From: Prosthecobacter sp. | GTDB taxonomy: Bacteria > Verrucomicrobiota > Verrucomicrobiia > Verrucomicrobiales > Verrucomicrobiaceae | Assembly (NCBI GenBank): GCA_025869455.1 | Contig: JAOZVT010000272.1 | Span: forward strand, 1-14,796 | Length of the DNA: 14,796 nt | Direction: 5' to 3' | In this document: piece after piece, positions 6,675 to 14,050 of the stretch | Position numbering within the stretch: position 1 is the stretch's first letter | Layout: each line of letters opens with the position of its first letter | Position numbers and translations under genes: made by a program | Notes under the pieces: generated by a model | Seen by the model: the letters and a program-made list of their open reading frames with translations, nothing else | What the model was told of the DNA's origin: nothing | Database searches by the model: none

Positions 6675-6887
6675 ATGACACGCCCTGAAGCCATTCAACA
6701 GATCCGTGACGCCTGCAAAACGGTCGCCCTACAATTTATGAAGATCCACCCGGCCCTTCCCCACCTCCAGAGCCCGGAAACCATGGGAGAATGTCTCAAG
6801 GCGGTCCATGAAATGACGGTACAACTGGAAACCATTAAAAAGAAAGTGGGCAAACTGGAGCGCGAGGACGATAGCAGCCTCCTTTAA
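6675..6887 (+). CDS. Small helical hypothetical protein, 70 aa
   Basis: I do not recognise this protein. It starts at ATG 6675 and ends TAA at 6885-6887. It has no signal peptide or membrane segment and no cysteine pairs beyond two isolated Cys (14 and 40). The sequence suggests two or three amphipathic helices, the last (about residues 44-64, METVQL-like pattern running into KKKVGKLERED) with heptad-like spacing and high charge, so a small coiled-coil dimer is plausible. There is no Shine-Dalgarno. It is 41 bp upstream of, and on the same strand as, the membrane protein gene, so the two may share a transcript. The coding call rests on the clean frame and the plausible promoter. Confidence 0.6.
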   Translation: MTRPEAIQQIRDACKTVALQFMKIHPALPHLQSPETMGECLKAVHEMTVQLETIKKKVGKLEREDDSSLL

Positions 6888-6928
6888 TATTCTCCTGAAG
6901 AGACTCCTAGACGCAGCCTTTTCCCATC

Positions 6929-7654
6929 ATGCCCACGCCAAACAAAGAACAACCGCACCCTCTCGCGGATCTGTTGCTCACGATTATCCTTCCCTCTGTG
7001 GTGTTGGAGTCCTTGAGCAAGCCCGATCGGCTAGGCCCACTGTGGGCTCTGATTGTCGCGTTGCTTCTGCCGCTGGGCTTTGGCATCTACTGCTTTATCA
7101 AAAAGCGAGGCCTGAATTTTTTCTCAGTACTCGGTTTAGTGGCCATTTTAGTCACTGGGGGGCTCGGACTTCTCAATCTCGACGCCATGTGGTTCGCTAT
7201 GAAAGAGGCGGCCTTCCCCATCTTCCTGGGGATAGCCTTCCCCCTAAGTTTCGCTTGGGGCAAACCTCTGGTCACGGAATTGCTGCTCAATCCGCAGGTT
7301 ATCAATCACAGGCTGCTCCAGCAAAACTTAGACACCGTTGAGAAGAAAACGGGTTTCCAGGTTTTGCTGAAAAAAGCGTCTTGGGCACTAGCTGGCACCA
7401 TGTTACTTTCTGCGGCAGCCAATGCTCTCTTGGTACTTTATTACCTAAAAGGCACCACGCCAGGGACCGAGGAATACACCCAGGCCATCGGTCGCCAAAA
7501 TTGGGTTGGGTTCATTGTCATCGGCGTTCCGATGCTAGGTGTGACCATGGCGCTGCTCTTCTGGATGCTGCGCAAACTCCAAACCCTCACAGGTCTGGAG
7601 CGCGATGATCTCATGAATCCCGGAACGACGGTACGTAGGCAGGTAGGCCAATAA
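6929..7654 (+). CDS. VC0807-like multi-pass inner-membrane protein
   Basis: 241-residue integral membrane protein of unknown function. Hydrophobic segments are visible at about residues 13-28 (LLLTIILPSVVLESL), 38-57 (LWALIVALLLPLGFGIYCFI), 64-84, 93-110 (AFPIFLGIAFPLSFAWG), 150-172 (ALAGTMLLSAAANALLVLYYL) and 193-213 (GFIVIGVPMLGVTMALLFWML), so about six spans. The pattern LGPLWAL...PLGFG...NFFSVLGLV...GGLGLL...WFAMKEAAFP resembles what I recall of the VC0807 family of bacterial membrane proteins. No catalytic motif is evident. The start is ATG at 6929 without a Shine-Dalgarno. Its end is 19 bp from the convergent lipoprotein gene. Function is unknown. Confidence 0.8.
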   Translation: MPTPNKEQPHPLADLLLTIILPSVVLESLSKPDRLGPLWALIVALLLPLGFGIYCFIKKRGLNFFSVLGLVAILVTGGLGLLNLDAMWFAMKEAAFPIFLGIAFPLSFAWGKPLVTELLLNPQVINHRLLQQNLDTVEKKTGFQVLLKKASWALAGTMLLSAAANALLVLYYLKGTTPGTEEYTQAIGRQNWVGFIVIGVPMLGVTMALLFWMLRKLQTLTGLERDDLMNPGTTVRRQVGQ

Positions 7655-7673
7655 AGCCCACCGCCCAGTCACA

Positions 7674-8153
7674 CTACTGAGGTCCCCGAATGTATTCGGT
7701 GACATGGTTTCCCTTGAAGGATACCGTGGCAGCTTTGTACGGGATATAAGTGACTGAAGGGCCAAAACCGCCCCAATAAGGATCCCAGGCACCATAATAG
7801 CCGAAACCACGACCATACCTGCCGTATCCGTAACCACCCCAGCCGAGGCCGAAGGTTTCGGTATAAACAGGCTGAGTTCCCACATAGGTCCATTTTTCCA
7901 CCTTGGAGCCTTTTTGGCTTCCCTCAGCGACTTGATCAGGACGCCCCCAAGAGAGGAACACACTTTCTTTAGTCATTCCCTCGCGAATGCGACCTTGATT
8001 TACTAACACCTTATCGCTGTCAGTAAGCTTGTTATAGAGTTCTGGATTGCTAGCGATGCGTCGCTCCACCGGAGTAGCGCAACTGGTTAGGCCAATGGCC
8101 ACAGCCAGAACAAAAGCGATCTGACTGAATCGAATAAGGGGATTTGAGTTCAT
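7674..8153 (-). CDS. Lipoprotein with SmpA/BamE-like segment and Gly/Tyr/Trp-rich tail
   Basis: 159 residues. A type II signal peptide is clear: a basic/polar start, the hydrophobic stretch IAFVLAVAIG and the lipobox L-T-S-C with Cys25 as the lipidation site. Residues 52-75 (NQGRIREGMTKESVFLSWGRPDQV) have the helix pattern seen in BamE/SmpA-OmlA-type domains: G-x-I-x-x-G-M-[ST]-x-x-x-V and then W-G-x-P. Next come K-W-T-Y and a low-complexity stretch rich in Gly, Tyr and Trp (about 102-131), then a short beta-like end (AATVSFKGNHVTEYI). The protein is probably anchored to the outer membrane or periplasmic face; whether it works with the BAM complex is unknown. The start is ATG at 8153. It follows the GNAT gene by 66 bp on the same strand. 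Confidence 0.8.
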   Translation of the reverse strand: MNSNPLIRFSQIAFVLAVAIGLTSCATPVERRIASNPELYNKLTDSDKVLVNQGRIREGMTKESVFLSWGRPDQVAEGSQKGSKVEKWTYVGTQPVYTETFGLGWGGYGYGRYGRGFGYYGAWDPYWGGFGPSVTYIPYKAATVSFKGNHVTEYIRGPQ

Positions 8154-8219
8154 AACAATGTCAATACGTTGCAGGTACAGACTGGTCGCATCCTAAGATT
8201 GTTCAACACGTAGATGAAA

Positions 8220-8705
8220 TCATAAGCGCATGGCAAAATGCACTTGGCGGCCGATTTCTTCAAAACCACAACTCGGGTATAAATTCTGCCCGATCACATT
8301 AGACGCCATGGTTTCGATCTTAGCCACACGCAGTTCCTGCATCTTAAAGTAATCCAAGGCATGGTGAATGAGTCGTCGGCCCAAACCCAAACCACGCGCA
8401 GCTTCCACCACTGCTAAATTTGGAATACGGCCAATGGAGTTCACGCGATCCACGCGAGTGGTAACGTAACCAAGAATCTGCCCTTCCCTCTCTGCCACGA
8501 AGCATCCCTCAGGATTTACTTGGCAGTCATCATCTATACTATCCGCCTTCCTGGCCTTCCAATCCCGATCATTCCAAACGCCTAGACGATCCTCCATCAT
8601 CTGATCCAGTGCCACGGCACCAAAAGTATCCACCGTAATCTGGCGTAACATTTCCAGATCTTCAGGGCGATAATGACGAATCGTGACAGGGGGTTCAGCG
8701 GTCAT
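8220..8705 (-). CDS. GNAT-family N-acetyltransferase
   Basis: 161-residue single-domain Gcn5-related acetyltransferase; substrate unknown. It opens with the family's IRHYRPEDLEMLRQI strand-helix. It has the central FVAEREGQILGYVTTRVDR beta hairpin, the acetyl-CoA pyrophosphate loop R104-G-L-G-L-G109 preceded by the NLAVVEAARG strand, and ends with NLYPSCGFEEIGRQVHFAM, the usual motif B. Nothing is missing. The ATG at 8705 lies three bases after the stop codon of the LysM protein, so translational coupling is likely and the acetyltransferase may act with that cell-wall protein or simply share its transcript. There is no Shine-Dalgarno. Confidence 0.92.
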   Translation of the reverse strand: MTAEPPVTIRHYRPEDLEMLRQITVDTFGAVALDQMMEDRLGVWNDRDWKARKADSIDDDCQVNPEGCFVAEREGQILGYVTTRVDRVNSIGRIPNLAVVEAARGLGLGRRLIHHALDYFKMQELRVAKIETMASNVIGQNLYPSCGFEEIGRQVHFAMRL

Positions 8706-8708
8706 GAT

Positions 8709-9359
8709 TTAAAAAGGCCAGCGGTAAGGGGAGTTATGGATCAGCTTACTCTTTGGATAAGCGCTGATGCGGACCTGATTAGCAGAATTGCCACTTAGCA
8801 GCCACACATTCTGGGCATCCATCGCGTGAAGAAACCCAATATGCCCACTGCTGGCCTGATCCGTGGTCAGCGGTTGCAGGATGCAAATGGCCCCATAAGT
8901 GGCGGCTACGGGACGCCCCCAACTCCACCAGTCAGAAACGCGGCCACTTTTCTGGCCTGGGTAGCCGGACTTCCATAGACACCAGTAGGCAAAAGCCGCA
9001 CACCAGGCAGTTTCATCTTTGAGCAAGCTCCCGCTGATGCCGACACTCTTCAGATATTCAAGGATACGAGGGTTATCTTTCGCTCCAGCCCACTCCTGAA
9101 CCCCTTGCTCCATGATGGCGATCTGCATCCACGGCGGTGGTGCATTAAAACTCGCTGGCTGGCTCGCGGGTGCCTCCACAGGCATGCCCGTTACCACACC
9201 ACTCACGTTCAGCACCTGCCCAGGGAATAACACTTTGCAGTTATTCGTCCCATACTCACACAGGCCAGGATTAGCCTTCTGAAACTGGGACAGAGACATG
9301 CCAAATTTCTTGGCTATCTTCGTTGGATTGTCTCCCGGTTGGACGATGTACTGGGCCAT
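8709..9359 (-). CDS. LysM protein with TIGR02594-type (NlpC/P60/CHAP-like) cysteine domain
   Basis: 216 residues from ATG 9359. Residues 3-51 are a LysM peptidoglycan-binding module (YIVQPGDNPTKIAKKFG, then FPGQVLNV). A Pro/Ala linker follows to about 77. The C-terminal domain resembles TIGR02594 proteins: DNPRILEYL, ETAWCAAFAYWCL with presumed nucleophile Cys120, SGHIGFL with His173, and LSGNSANQVRISAYP with Asn191, the expected Cys-His-Asn set of a cell-wall amidase or endopeptidase. No signal peptide is present from this start. The open frame continues upstream (TTG at 9413, CTG at 9434) through a hydrophobic stretch, so the true start is uncertain. It is followed after three bases by the GNAT gene. 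Confidence 0.85.
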   Translation of the reverse strand: MAQYIVQPGDNPTKIAKKFGMSLSQFQKANPGLCEYGTNNCKVLFPGQVLNVSGVVTGMPVEAPASQPASFNAPPPWMQIAIMEQGVQEWAGAKDNPRILEYLKSVGISGSLLKDETAWCAAFAYWCLWKSGYPGQKSGRVSDWWSWGRPVAATYGAICILQPLTTDQASSGHIGFLHAMDAQNVWLLSGNSANQVRISAYPKSKLIHNSPYRWPF

Positions 9360-9472
9360 ATCTAGTAGGTGTATGCGACCACACGGAAAAAGCCAAGCGA
9401 ATGCCGAAACCAAAATGACGAATATCCACTTCAGCCCAACACTTGGTCACTAACGCCTCCACATTCACAGCC

Positions 9473-10243
9473 ATGCACATTCACGCCATTCAGCTCGATT
9501 CCGTTTGGGAAGATAAAAAAGCGAACTTTAACAAAGTACGCTCAATGCTGAATGCCACGCCGCCGACTCCAGGCGCACTCATCGTCTTGCCTGAGATGTT
9601 CGCCACAGGCTTCAGCTGCAACCTGAAACAAACCATGGAACCCCTGGGTGGAGAAACGCAGAGCTTCCTTCAAGAAATCGCGATTCAGTGGCAGTGCGCC
9701 GTTCTCGGTGGAGTCGTCACCCCCGGCCCGAATGGACAAGGCTTCAATCAAGCGCTGGCCATTGGACCTGATGGCCAAGAACTCACGCGTTATACAAAAA
9801 TGCGCCCGTTTAGTCTTGGCGGCGAATCTGAAGTCCACTGCCCCGGCCATTCGCCGACCCTGTTCGAATGGCAGGGTATCCAAATTGCCCCATTGGTCTG
9901 CTATGACCTGCGCTTCCCTGAAATTGGCCGCGCAGCTCTAGCTCAAGGGGCTGAATTACTCATCTACATTGCGGCTTGGCCGGCCCGCCGCATCCAGCAT
10001 TGGCTGACTTTGCTCCAGGCACGCGCCATCGAAAATCAAGCTTACGTACTCGGCGTCAACCGCTGCGGACAAGAGCCTAACTACTCGTATTGCGGGCGCA
10101 CGGCCCTCGTTGATCCGCAAGGAACCATCATCGCTGATGCCTCAGATGGAGAAAAGATCCTCTCCGCAGAAATTCACGCAGCATGCGTGCGCGGTTGGCG
10201 GCAGGACTTTCCTGCTATGCGAGATTTTTTGGCAAAGCAGTGA
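9473..10243 (+). CDS. Carbon-nitrogen hydrolase, omega-amidase/YafV type
   Basis: 256-residue nitrilase-superfamily amidase. The triad is visible: Glu41 (IVLPEMFATGF), Lys109 (RYTKMRPF) and Cys143 (PLVCYDLRFPE). The AAWPARRIQHWLTLLQARAIENQAYVLGVNR block (about 167-197) is characteristic of the YafV/Nit2 branch, which hydrolyses alpha-ketoglutaramate and related omega-amides left by glutamine transaminases (methionine salvage, amide repair). I chose ATG 9473 (MHIHAIQLDSVWEDK), which fits the family N-terminus; the frame also has a TTG at 9443 that would add ten unlikely residues. It is divergent from the LysM gene and ends 4 bp from the convergent secretin gene. The enzyme is expected in the cytoplasm. 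Confidence 0.93.
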   Translation: MHIHAIQLDSVWEDKKANFNKVRSMLNATPPTPGALIVLPEMFATGFSCNLKQTMEPLGGETQSFLQEIAIQWQCAVLGGVVTPGPNGQGFNQALAIGPDGQELTRYTKMRPFSLGGESEVHCPGHSPTLFEWQGIQIAPLVCYDLRFPEIGRAALAQGAELLIYIAAWPARRIQHWLTLLQARAIENQAYVLGVNRCGQEPNYSYCGRTALVDPQGTIIADASDGEKILSAEIHAACVRGWRQDFPAMRDFLAKQ

Positions 10244-10247
10244 TTTT

Positions 10248-12770
10248 TTACTGACGGACTGATTGAGGTTCCTGAACCTCCTGGCTAGCATTCCTGCGAC
10301 CAAAAAGCTTACTCACCATTTCCTTGATGCGATTACGCTTCACGGGAGCTAGAGCAGCTTTTTCAGCTTCATTGCTTATGTTTTTCTCATTATCAAAGAA
10401 GCTGATAGCTTCCTGTGCAAAGGGGCTAGTGCCTGCTCCATCATGAACGGTCGGAGGCAGATCATACTGCCCTTCCACTATGCGTGGTTGGATAAAGATC
10501 AGCAATTCACGGCGATCATCTGAATTTGACGTGGAACCTGTCAGGTATTTTAAAATGGGGATATTGGAAAGGAATGGGACATTGGTTTTATTCTTTTCAC
10601 CGCTTTCGCGGATCAACCCACCCAGCAAAACCGTGGCATTGTTTTTGCACATCACCACGGTATTGAGCTGTTGCTTGGTCAACACTGGATACGTGTTTTC
10701 AGCGATGGTGGTGCTACCCGCAACTTCACTGTTCTCTTGAGAAATTTGCAGGGTCAACTCATCGTCCGAATTAATCAGAGGAATGATATTGAGGCTAAGT
10801 ACAACATCCTGATAGGCCACATTGGAAAGAAGCCCATTGTTTGAACCTGTCCCCACAAATCCTTGAGTGGAAGTAGCAATGGGAAAGGAGGAACCGCTGC
10901 TGATGTTTGCCGGCGTGTTATTCATCGTGAATACGGATGGACGAGATATCACTTTGAAATCATCGCGACTGTTCATTGCATTAATGATCACATCCACCCC
11001 CTCACGAATACCCCCATAAAAAGTGAGACCTGTGCGGGAGGCTAAGTCCGTTAGGCTGACAGCACTGCGTGGGTCCAAAGGAGTGATGGAATCTCCCAAC
11101 TGAGATGCCACACCACGGGTAGCCCCAGTGGATGTTCCAGAATTACGAGCACGGAAGAGAGTCTCGATTCCGAACGAATCATCCTTACCCAACTGAATCT
11201 CTCCAATCACCGCAGAGATCAGAATCTGCTGAGGGCGTTTGTCCAACTCATCTAGGATCTCATTGAGAATCCGCAAGTGCTCAGGTGGACCAGATGCAAA
11301 CAATGAGTTAGCGGTAGGGTCACTGATCAGTAGAGTTTTCCCAATGACGAGGGAACGCGGACCATCATTCGGGCGAAGCGGTTGAAGATTACCTCCGCTC
11401 CCCCCCAAACTGTTCCCCCCTGATAATCCACCACTACCACTGCTGCTACCTAAGCCACTACTATTGCTACTGAGACTGTTGTTGCCGAAAAGACTGTTGC
11501 TCGAACTAGAACTGTTGGTTCCGGTGTTATTTCGACTGTTATTAGAGGTACTGTTAGACTGCCCAAGACTATTGACACCGCCGCCACCAGAACTTGAATC
11601 ATCCCCCTCAGTTCGTGCAATGGCGTCACTAATGATGCCCATTGCAGACTCCACGCCTAGATATTTTAAAGTCCGTGAAACAAAGGTGCGCAGCTCCGAA
11701 GCGGAATCTAATTCTTCAACAAGCGTCTCAATGTAGGCAGCCGTCTCCGGCATAGCGATCACCAAGAGGCGATTTGTGCGCGGGATGGCCAAAATCTTGG
11801 GTTTGACCTCTGCGGCGGTGGACCCGGTAACGGCACTAGGAAGCGGTGCTAGCTGAGGCTGCGGCACTCCACCGGCTTGCTGGATGGCATTGTTAGGCCG
11901 GGCATTGGGTGCATTTGAATTCCCATCCTTTTCATCCAAACCCAAAATCTCATCCAAGGCTTTTTTCACATCCTCGGCATCAGAGCGGACTAACTGAATA
12001 CGCTTCGTGACCGTAGCTCCAGGCTTCACATCCAAGCGTTCCAGCAATTCCAGAATGGAGCGAATCGTGTTGCTGTTTTCCACGATGATCAGAGCCTTGG
12101 CATTGGGCACTGGCACAAGCACACCATAACTGTGTCTTGGAATGATCTGGTCAATGGCCTTCACCGCATCCTCAGGATTCAAATACTTAAGAAGAGCCAC
12201 AAAGCTGACCACCTGATCTGTCTCGGGCAGGTCTGCCGCAGATTCAAAAAGCGGTGCGCCCTCCGTTTGCGGCTTTTTGCCTTCCGTTAGCAACTTGACC
12301 ATGCCTTCACCTGCGGGGACAAAGGAGTAACCATTCAGGAGAAGACTCTTCTCAATGAACATGATGGCGCGATCCTTGGGAAGCTCACCAGTCGTTTCAA
12401 TAGAAACCGTAGCCTGCTCAGCGGCTGCATCGCGAATGATTTTCAGCCCTGTCAGATCTTCATAGACAAGGAGGATCTGGGAGAGTGGCGTATTAGGGAA
12501 CTGAAGTTCCACCCCACCACTAGGCTTAATGGCATCTTCAGGTTTGATCGCTTGGCGTTCCTCTCCATCAGCAGTAGTTCCTGGGCGTTGCCCCGCAGTC
12601 CCTGGCCTCGGGGGTGTTGTAGGACGTGGGCGGTTGAACCCGCCTGCCCCAGAGGGTGGAACGGCGTTAGGATTCGTGGGACGGGCCGTTTGCGGCGGGA
12701 TCTGCGCCAAAGCAGCAGTCACGGAGCTAAGGCAAGCAGCCAGAAGAAAGCGACGAAAAGGAACGATCAT
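10248..12770 (-). CDS. gspD: Type II secretion / pilus secretin (GspD/PilQ-like)
   Basis: 840 residues. Outer-membrane channel of a type II secretion or related pilus system. A Sec signal peptide (MIVPFRRFLLAACLSSVTAALA) supports ATG 12770 over the TTG at 12785. A Pro/Gly/Thr-rich linker follows to about residue 70. N0 (about 84-165) starts GVELQFPNTPLSQIL. N1 (about 188-250) contains SFVALLKYLNPEDAVKAI. N2 (about 255-355) and N3 (from about 361) follow, N3 being interrupted by a Ser/Asn/Gly tract (about 392-461). The secretin domain (about 515-770) includes LLGGLIRES and the signature VPFLSNIPILKYL. A basic tail (KRNRIKEMVSKLFGRR) ends it. No Shine-Dalgarno. It is the last gene of the operon, 21 bp after the GspC-like gene. 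The choice between GspD and PilQ is not settled. Confidence 0.93.
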   Translation of the reverse strand: MIVPFRRFLLAACLSSVTAALAQIPPQTARPTNPNAVPPSGAGGFNRPRPTTPPRPGTAGQRPGTTADGEERQAIKPEDAIKPSGGVELQFPNTPLSQILLVYEDLTGLKIIRDAAAEQATVSIETTGELPKDRAIMFIEKSLLLNGYSFVPAGEGMVKLLTEGKKPQTEGAPLFESAADLPETDQVVSFVALLKYLNPEDAVKAIDQIIPRHSYGVLVPVPNAKALIIVENSNTIRSILELLERLDVKPGATVTKRIQLVRSDAEDVKKALDEILGLDEKDGNSNAPNARPNNAIQQAGGVPQPQLAPLPSAVTGSTAAEVKPKILAIPRTNRLLVIAMPETAAYIETLVEELDSASELRTFVSRTLKYLGVESAMGIISDAIARTEGDDSSSGGGGVNSLGQSNSTSNNSRNNTGTNSSSSSNSLFGNNSLSSNSSGLGSSSGSGGLSGGNSLGGSGGNLQPLRPNDGPRSLVIGKTLLISDPTANSLFASGPPEHLRILNEILDELDKRPQQILISAVIGEIQLGKDDSFGIETLFRARNSGTSTGATRGVASQLGDSITPLDPRSAVSLTDLASRTGLTFYGGIREGVDVIINAMNSRDDFKVISRPSVFTMNNTPANISSGSSFPIATSTQGFVGTGSNNGLLSNVAYQDVVLSLNIIPLINSDDELTLQISQENSEVAGSTTIAENTYPVLTKQQLNTVVMCKNNATVLLGGLIRESGEKNKTNVPFLSNIPILKYLTGSTSNSDDRRELLIFIQPRIVEGQYDLPPTVHDGAGTSPFAQEAISFFDNEKNISNEAEKAALAPVKRNRIKEMVSKLFGRRNASQEVQEPQSVRQ
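11388..11597 (-). repeat. Low-complexity Ser/Asn/Gly-coding tract inside the secretin gene
   Basis: About 70 codons are almost entirely Ser, Asn and Gly, with Leu at intervals (repeating NSL/GNSL-like and SSSG units). On the plus strand the DNA is rich in ACTACT, CTGTTG and ACTGTT-type words, so it is repeat-like without being an exact tandem array. It falls within the N3 domain of the secretin. Confidence 0.75.
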
Positions 12771-12791
12771 GATATTAAACGGCAAGGGGGC

Positions 12792-13529
12792 TTACTTCTG
12801 AGTGGATGGGGCTGGCATCACGGGAGCTGGGATCAATTGACGACGGCGGGAGATAGTAGGAGGTGTAACGGGAACTTGCTGGCCATTTGCTCCTGCTGGT
12901 CCAGGCTGAACCGAACTAGGCATCGAACCAGGAACGGGGCCTCGCACATTCGGTGGCGTGGCATTGACAGGTTGACCTGGACGCACATTAGGACTCCCTG
13001 GCGCTCCCGTTTGGGCTGAAGGTGGTGTTTTAAAAGTGTTATTAACGGTGATCGGACGGGACGTCAGATTATCGTCATATTTGATCGTGGCCTTCTTATT
13101 GTCCTTTTCAATCTCTACTGAAGCTTCGTTGCGGTTACGATTGAAGTTAGCCTGAACCAAATGAAACTCGCTGTCGGCCTTCTCGTCACTGCTGACTCGT
13201 TTGTATTCCCCAGTCTGCTTATTTTGCAGGCTGATGGTGATCTTTCCGGTGGTGCTTTTATACATGCCCGCCAGCGCCCAATCGTTGGACCAATCGACTT
13301 TAGGCCCTTCAATCACTTTAGTAACTCGCAAGAAGGGATTGCTACTCCAGGAGCTTTGATAACGGCTCTCATCGTAGGCCTTTGGAATCACAGCTTCATC
13401 CAAAACGCTAGTTGCAGAAACCTCAGAACTTTCTTCAGCGATTTCCGCAGGTTGGTCAGCATCGCTAATCACATCCTGGGCGAATAGACTCAGGGAGCTG
13501 AGCCAAAGTAGTGTCAGGATTCGTTTCAT
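12792..13529 (-). CDS. Periplasmic GspC/PilP-position protein with proline-rich tail
   Basis: 245 residues. ATG 13529 is supported by the signal peptide MKRILTLLWLSSLSLFA and by an ATGA overlap with the upstream stop; an ATG at 13550 would add seven residues before it. An acidic linker (20-55) precedes a compact region (about 60-152) with SNPFLRVTKV and WALAGMYKSTTGKITISLQNKQTGEYKRV. The latter is a short beta pattern like the homology-region/PilP fold that contacts the secretin N0 domain. The tail (168-245) is mostly Pro, Gly, Val and Asn with repeated PGxP-type turns. I do not recognise a named family with certainty. The role as secretin partner is inferred from position between a GspM-like and a GspD-like gene. 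Confidence 0.75.
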   Translation of the reverse strand: MKRILTLLWLSSLSLFAQDVISDADQPAEIAEESSEVSATSVLDEAVIPKAYDESRYQSSWSSNPFLRVTKVIEGPKVDWSNDWALAGMYKSTTGKITISLQNKQTGEYKRVSSDEKADSEFHLVQANFNRNRNEASVEIEKDNKKATIKYDDNLTSRPITVNNTFKTPPSAQTGAPGSPNVRPGQPVNATPPNVRGPVPGSMPSSVQPGPAGANGQQVPVTPPTISRRRQLIPAPVMPAPSTQK

Positions 13530-14050
13530 AGCGGTGGCAGGCGGAACCATTTCTGAATATTCATGTTCACAACGACCTGAGAAGTATCCTCGTCGTTAGG
13601 CGTCATCACCAAAGTTGGAATGCTGATGTAAGCCTCTGGCTGCTGTTGATCATGCAGCCACCGATTCATGGATTCCCAATCACCCCGTGCACGAATCGTA
13701 AACGTGGAAGAAACCAATCCTGGGCGCTCGGAGGGCTCCCTCGGCTGAATTTGCTCCAAGTTAACACCATGAGAAGAGGCAGAGGCCTCCAATTGCTCCA
13801 GGAAACGGCCATCCACCTCACCTCGGCGAGTAAACACAGGTTGCTTCTCTGTCAGCCAAGTGAAACGCTGATTCCAAAAATCCTTCTGTGACAAAAGATC
13901 ATCGGCTTCAAGGCGGCGGGTTTCCACCTCAATCGAATGAATGTCCACGCGTTCTTTCCAACCCTTCAATTTGGTTAGGCCAAGAAAGGCACCTCCAAGA
14001 ACGACCACTGCGCCCAGAGCCAGAGCAAGACGTTGTTCACTTGCGGTCAT
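13526..14050 (-). CDS. GspM/PilO-like assembly-platform protein
   Basis: 174 residues. A short cytoplasmic start (MTASEQRLAL), one transmembrane helix (about 8-27, LALALGAVVVLGGAFLGLTK), a charged coiled-coil segment (30-65, SIEVETRRLEADDLLSQKD) and a C-terminal globular part (about 80-170, LEQLEASASSHGVNLEQIQP ... FTIRARGDWESMNRWLHD) follow the GspM/PilO plan of helix, coiled coil and ferredoxin-like fold. Sequence identity in this family is low, so the call leans on architecture and context. ATGA overlaps join it to the genes on both sides (14047-14050 and 13526-13529), indicating coupled translation in the secretion operon. Confidence 0.75.
   Translation of the reverse strand: MTASEQRLALALGAVVVLGGAFLGLTKLKGWKERVDIHSIEVETRRLEADDLLSQKDFWNQRFTWLTEKQPVFTRRGEVDGRFLEQLEASASSHGVNLEQIQPREPSERPGLVSSTFTIRARGDWESMNRWLHDQQQPEAYISIPTLVMTPNDEDTSQVVVNMNIQKWFRLPPL

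Noticed and set aside
8220..9359. Toxin-antitoxin module for the LysM/GNAT pair
   Set aside because: Sizes and domain types do not match known toxin-antitoxin families; co-transcription alone is weak evidence.
10201..10230. Intrinsic terminator at the end of the amidase gene (GCAGGA/TCCTGC stem with a T6 run)
   Set aside because: The stem lies within the coding sequence and the T-run begins 9 bases after it, too far for a normal terminator.
10265..10280. GAGGTT-CCTG-AACCTC hairpin as bidirectional terminator
   Set aside because: Only 6 bp, inside the secretin coding end, and no T-run on either side.
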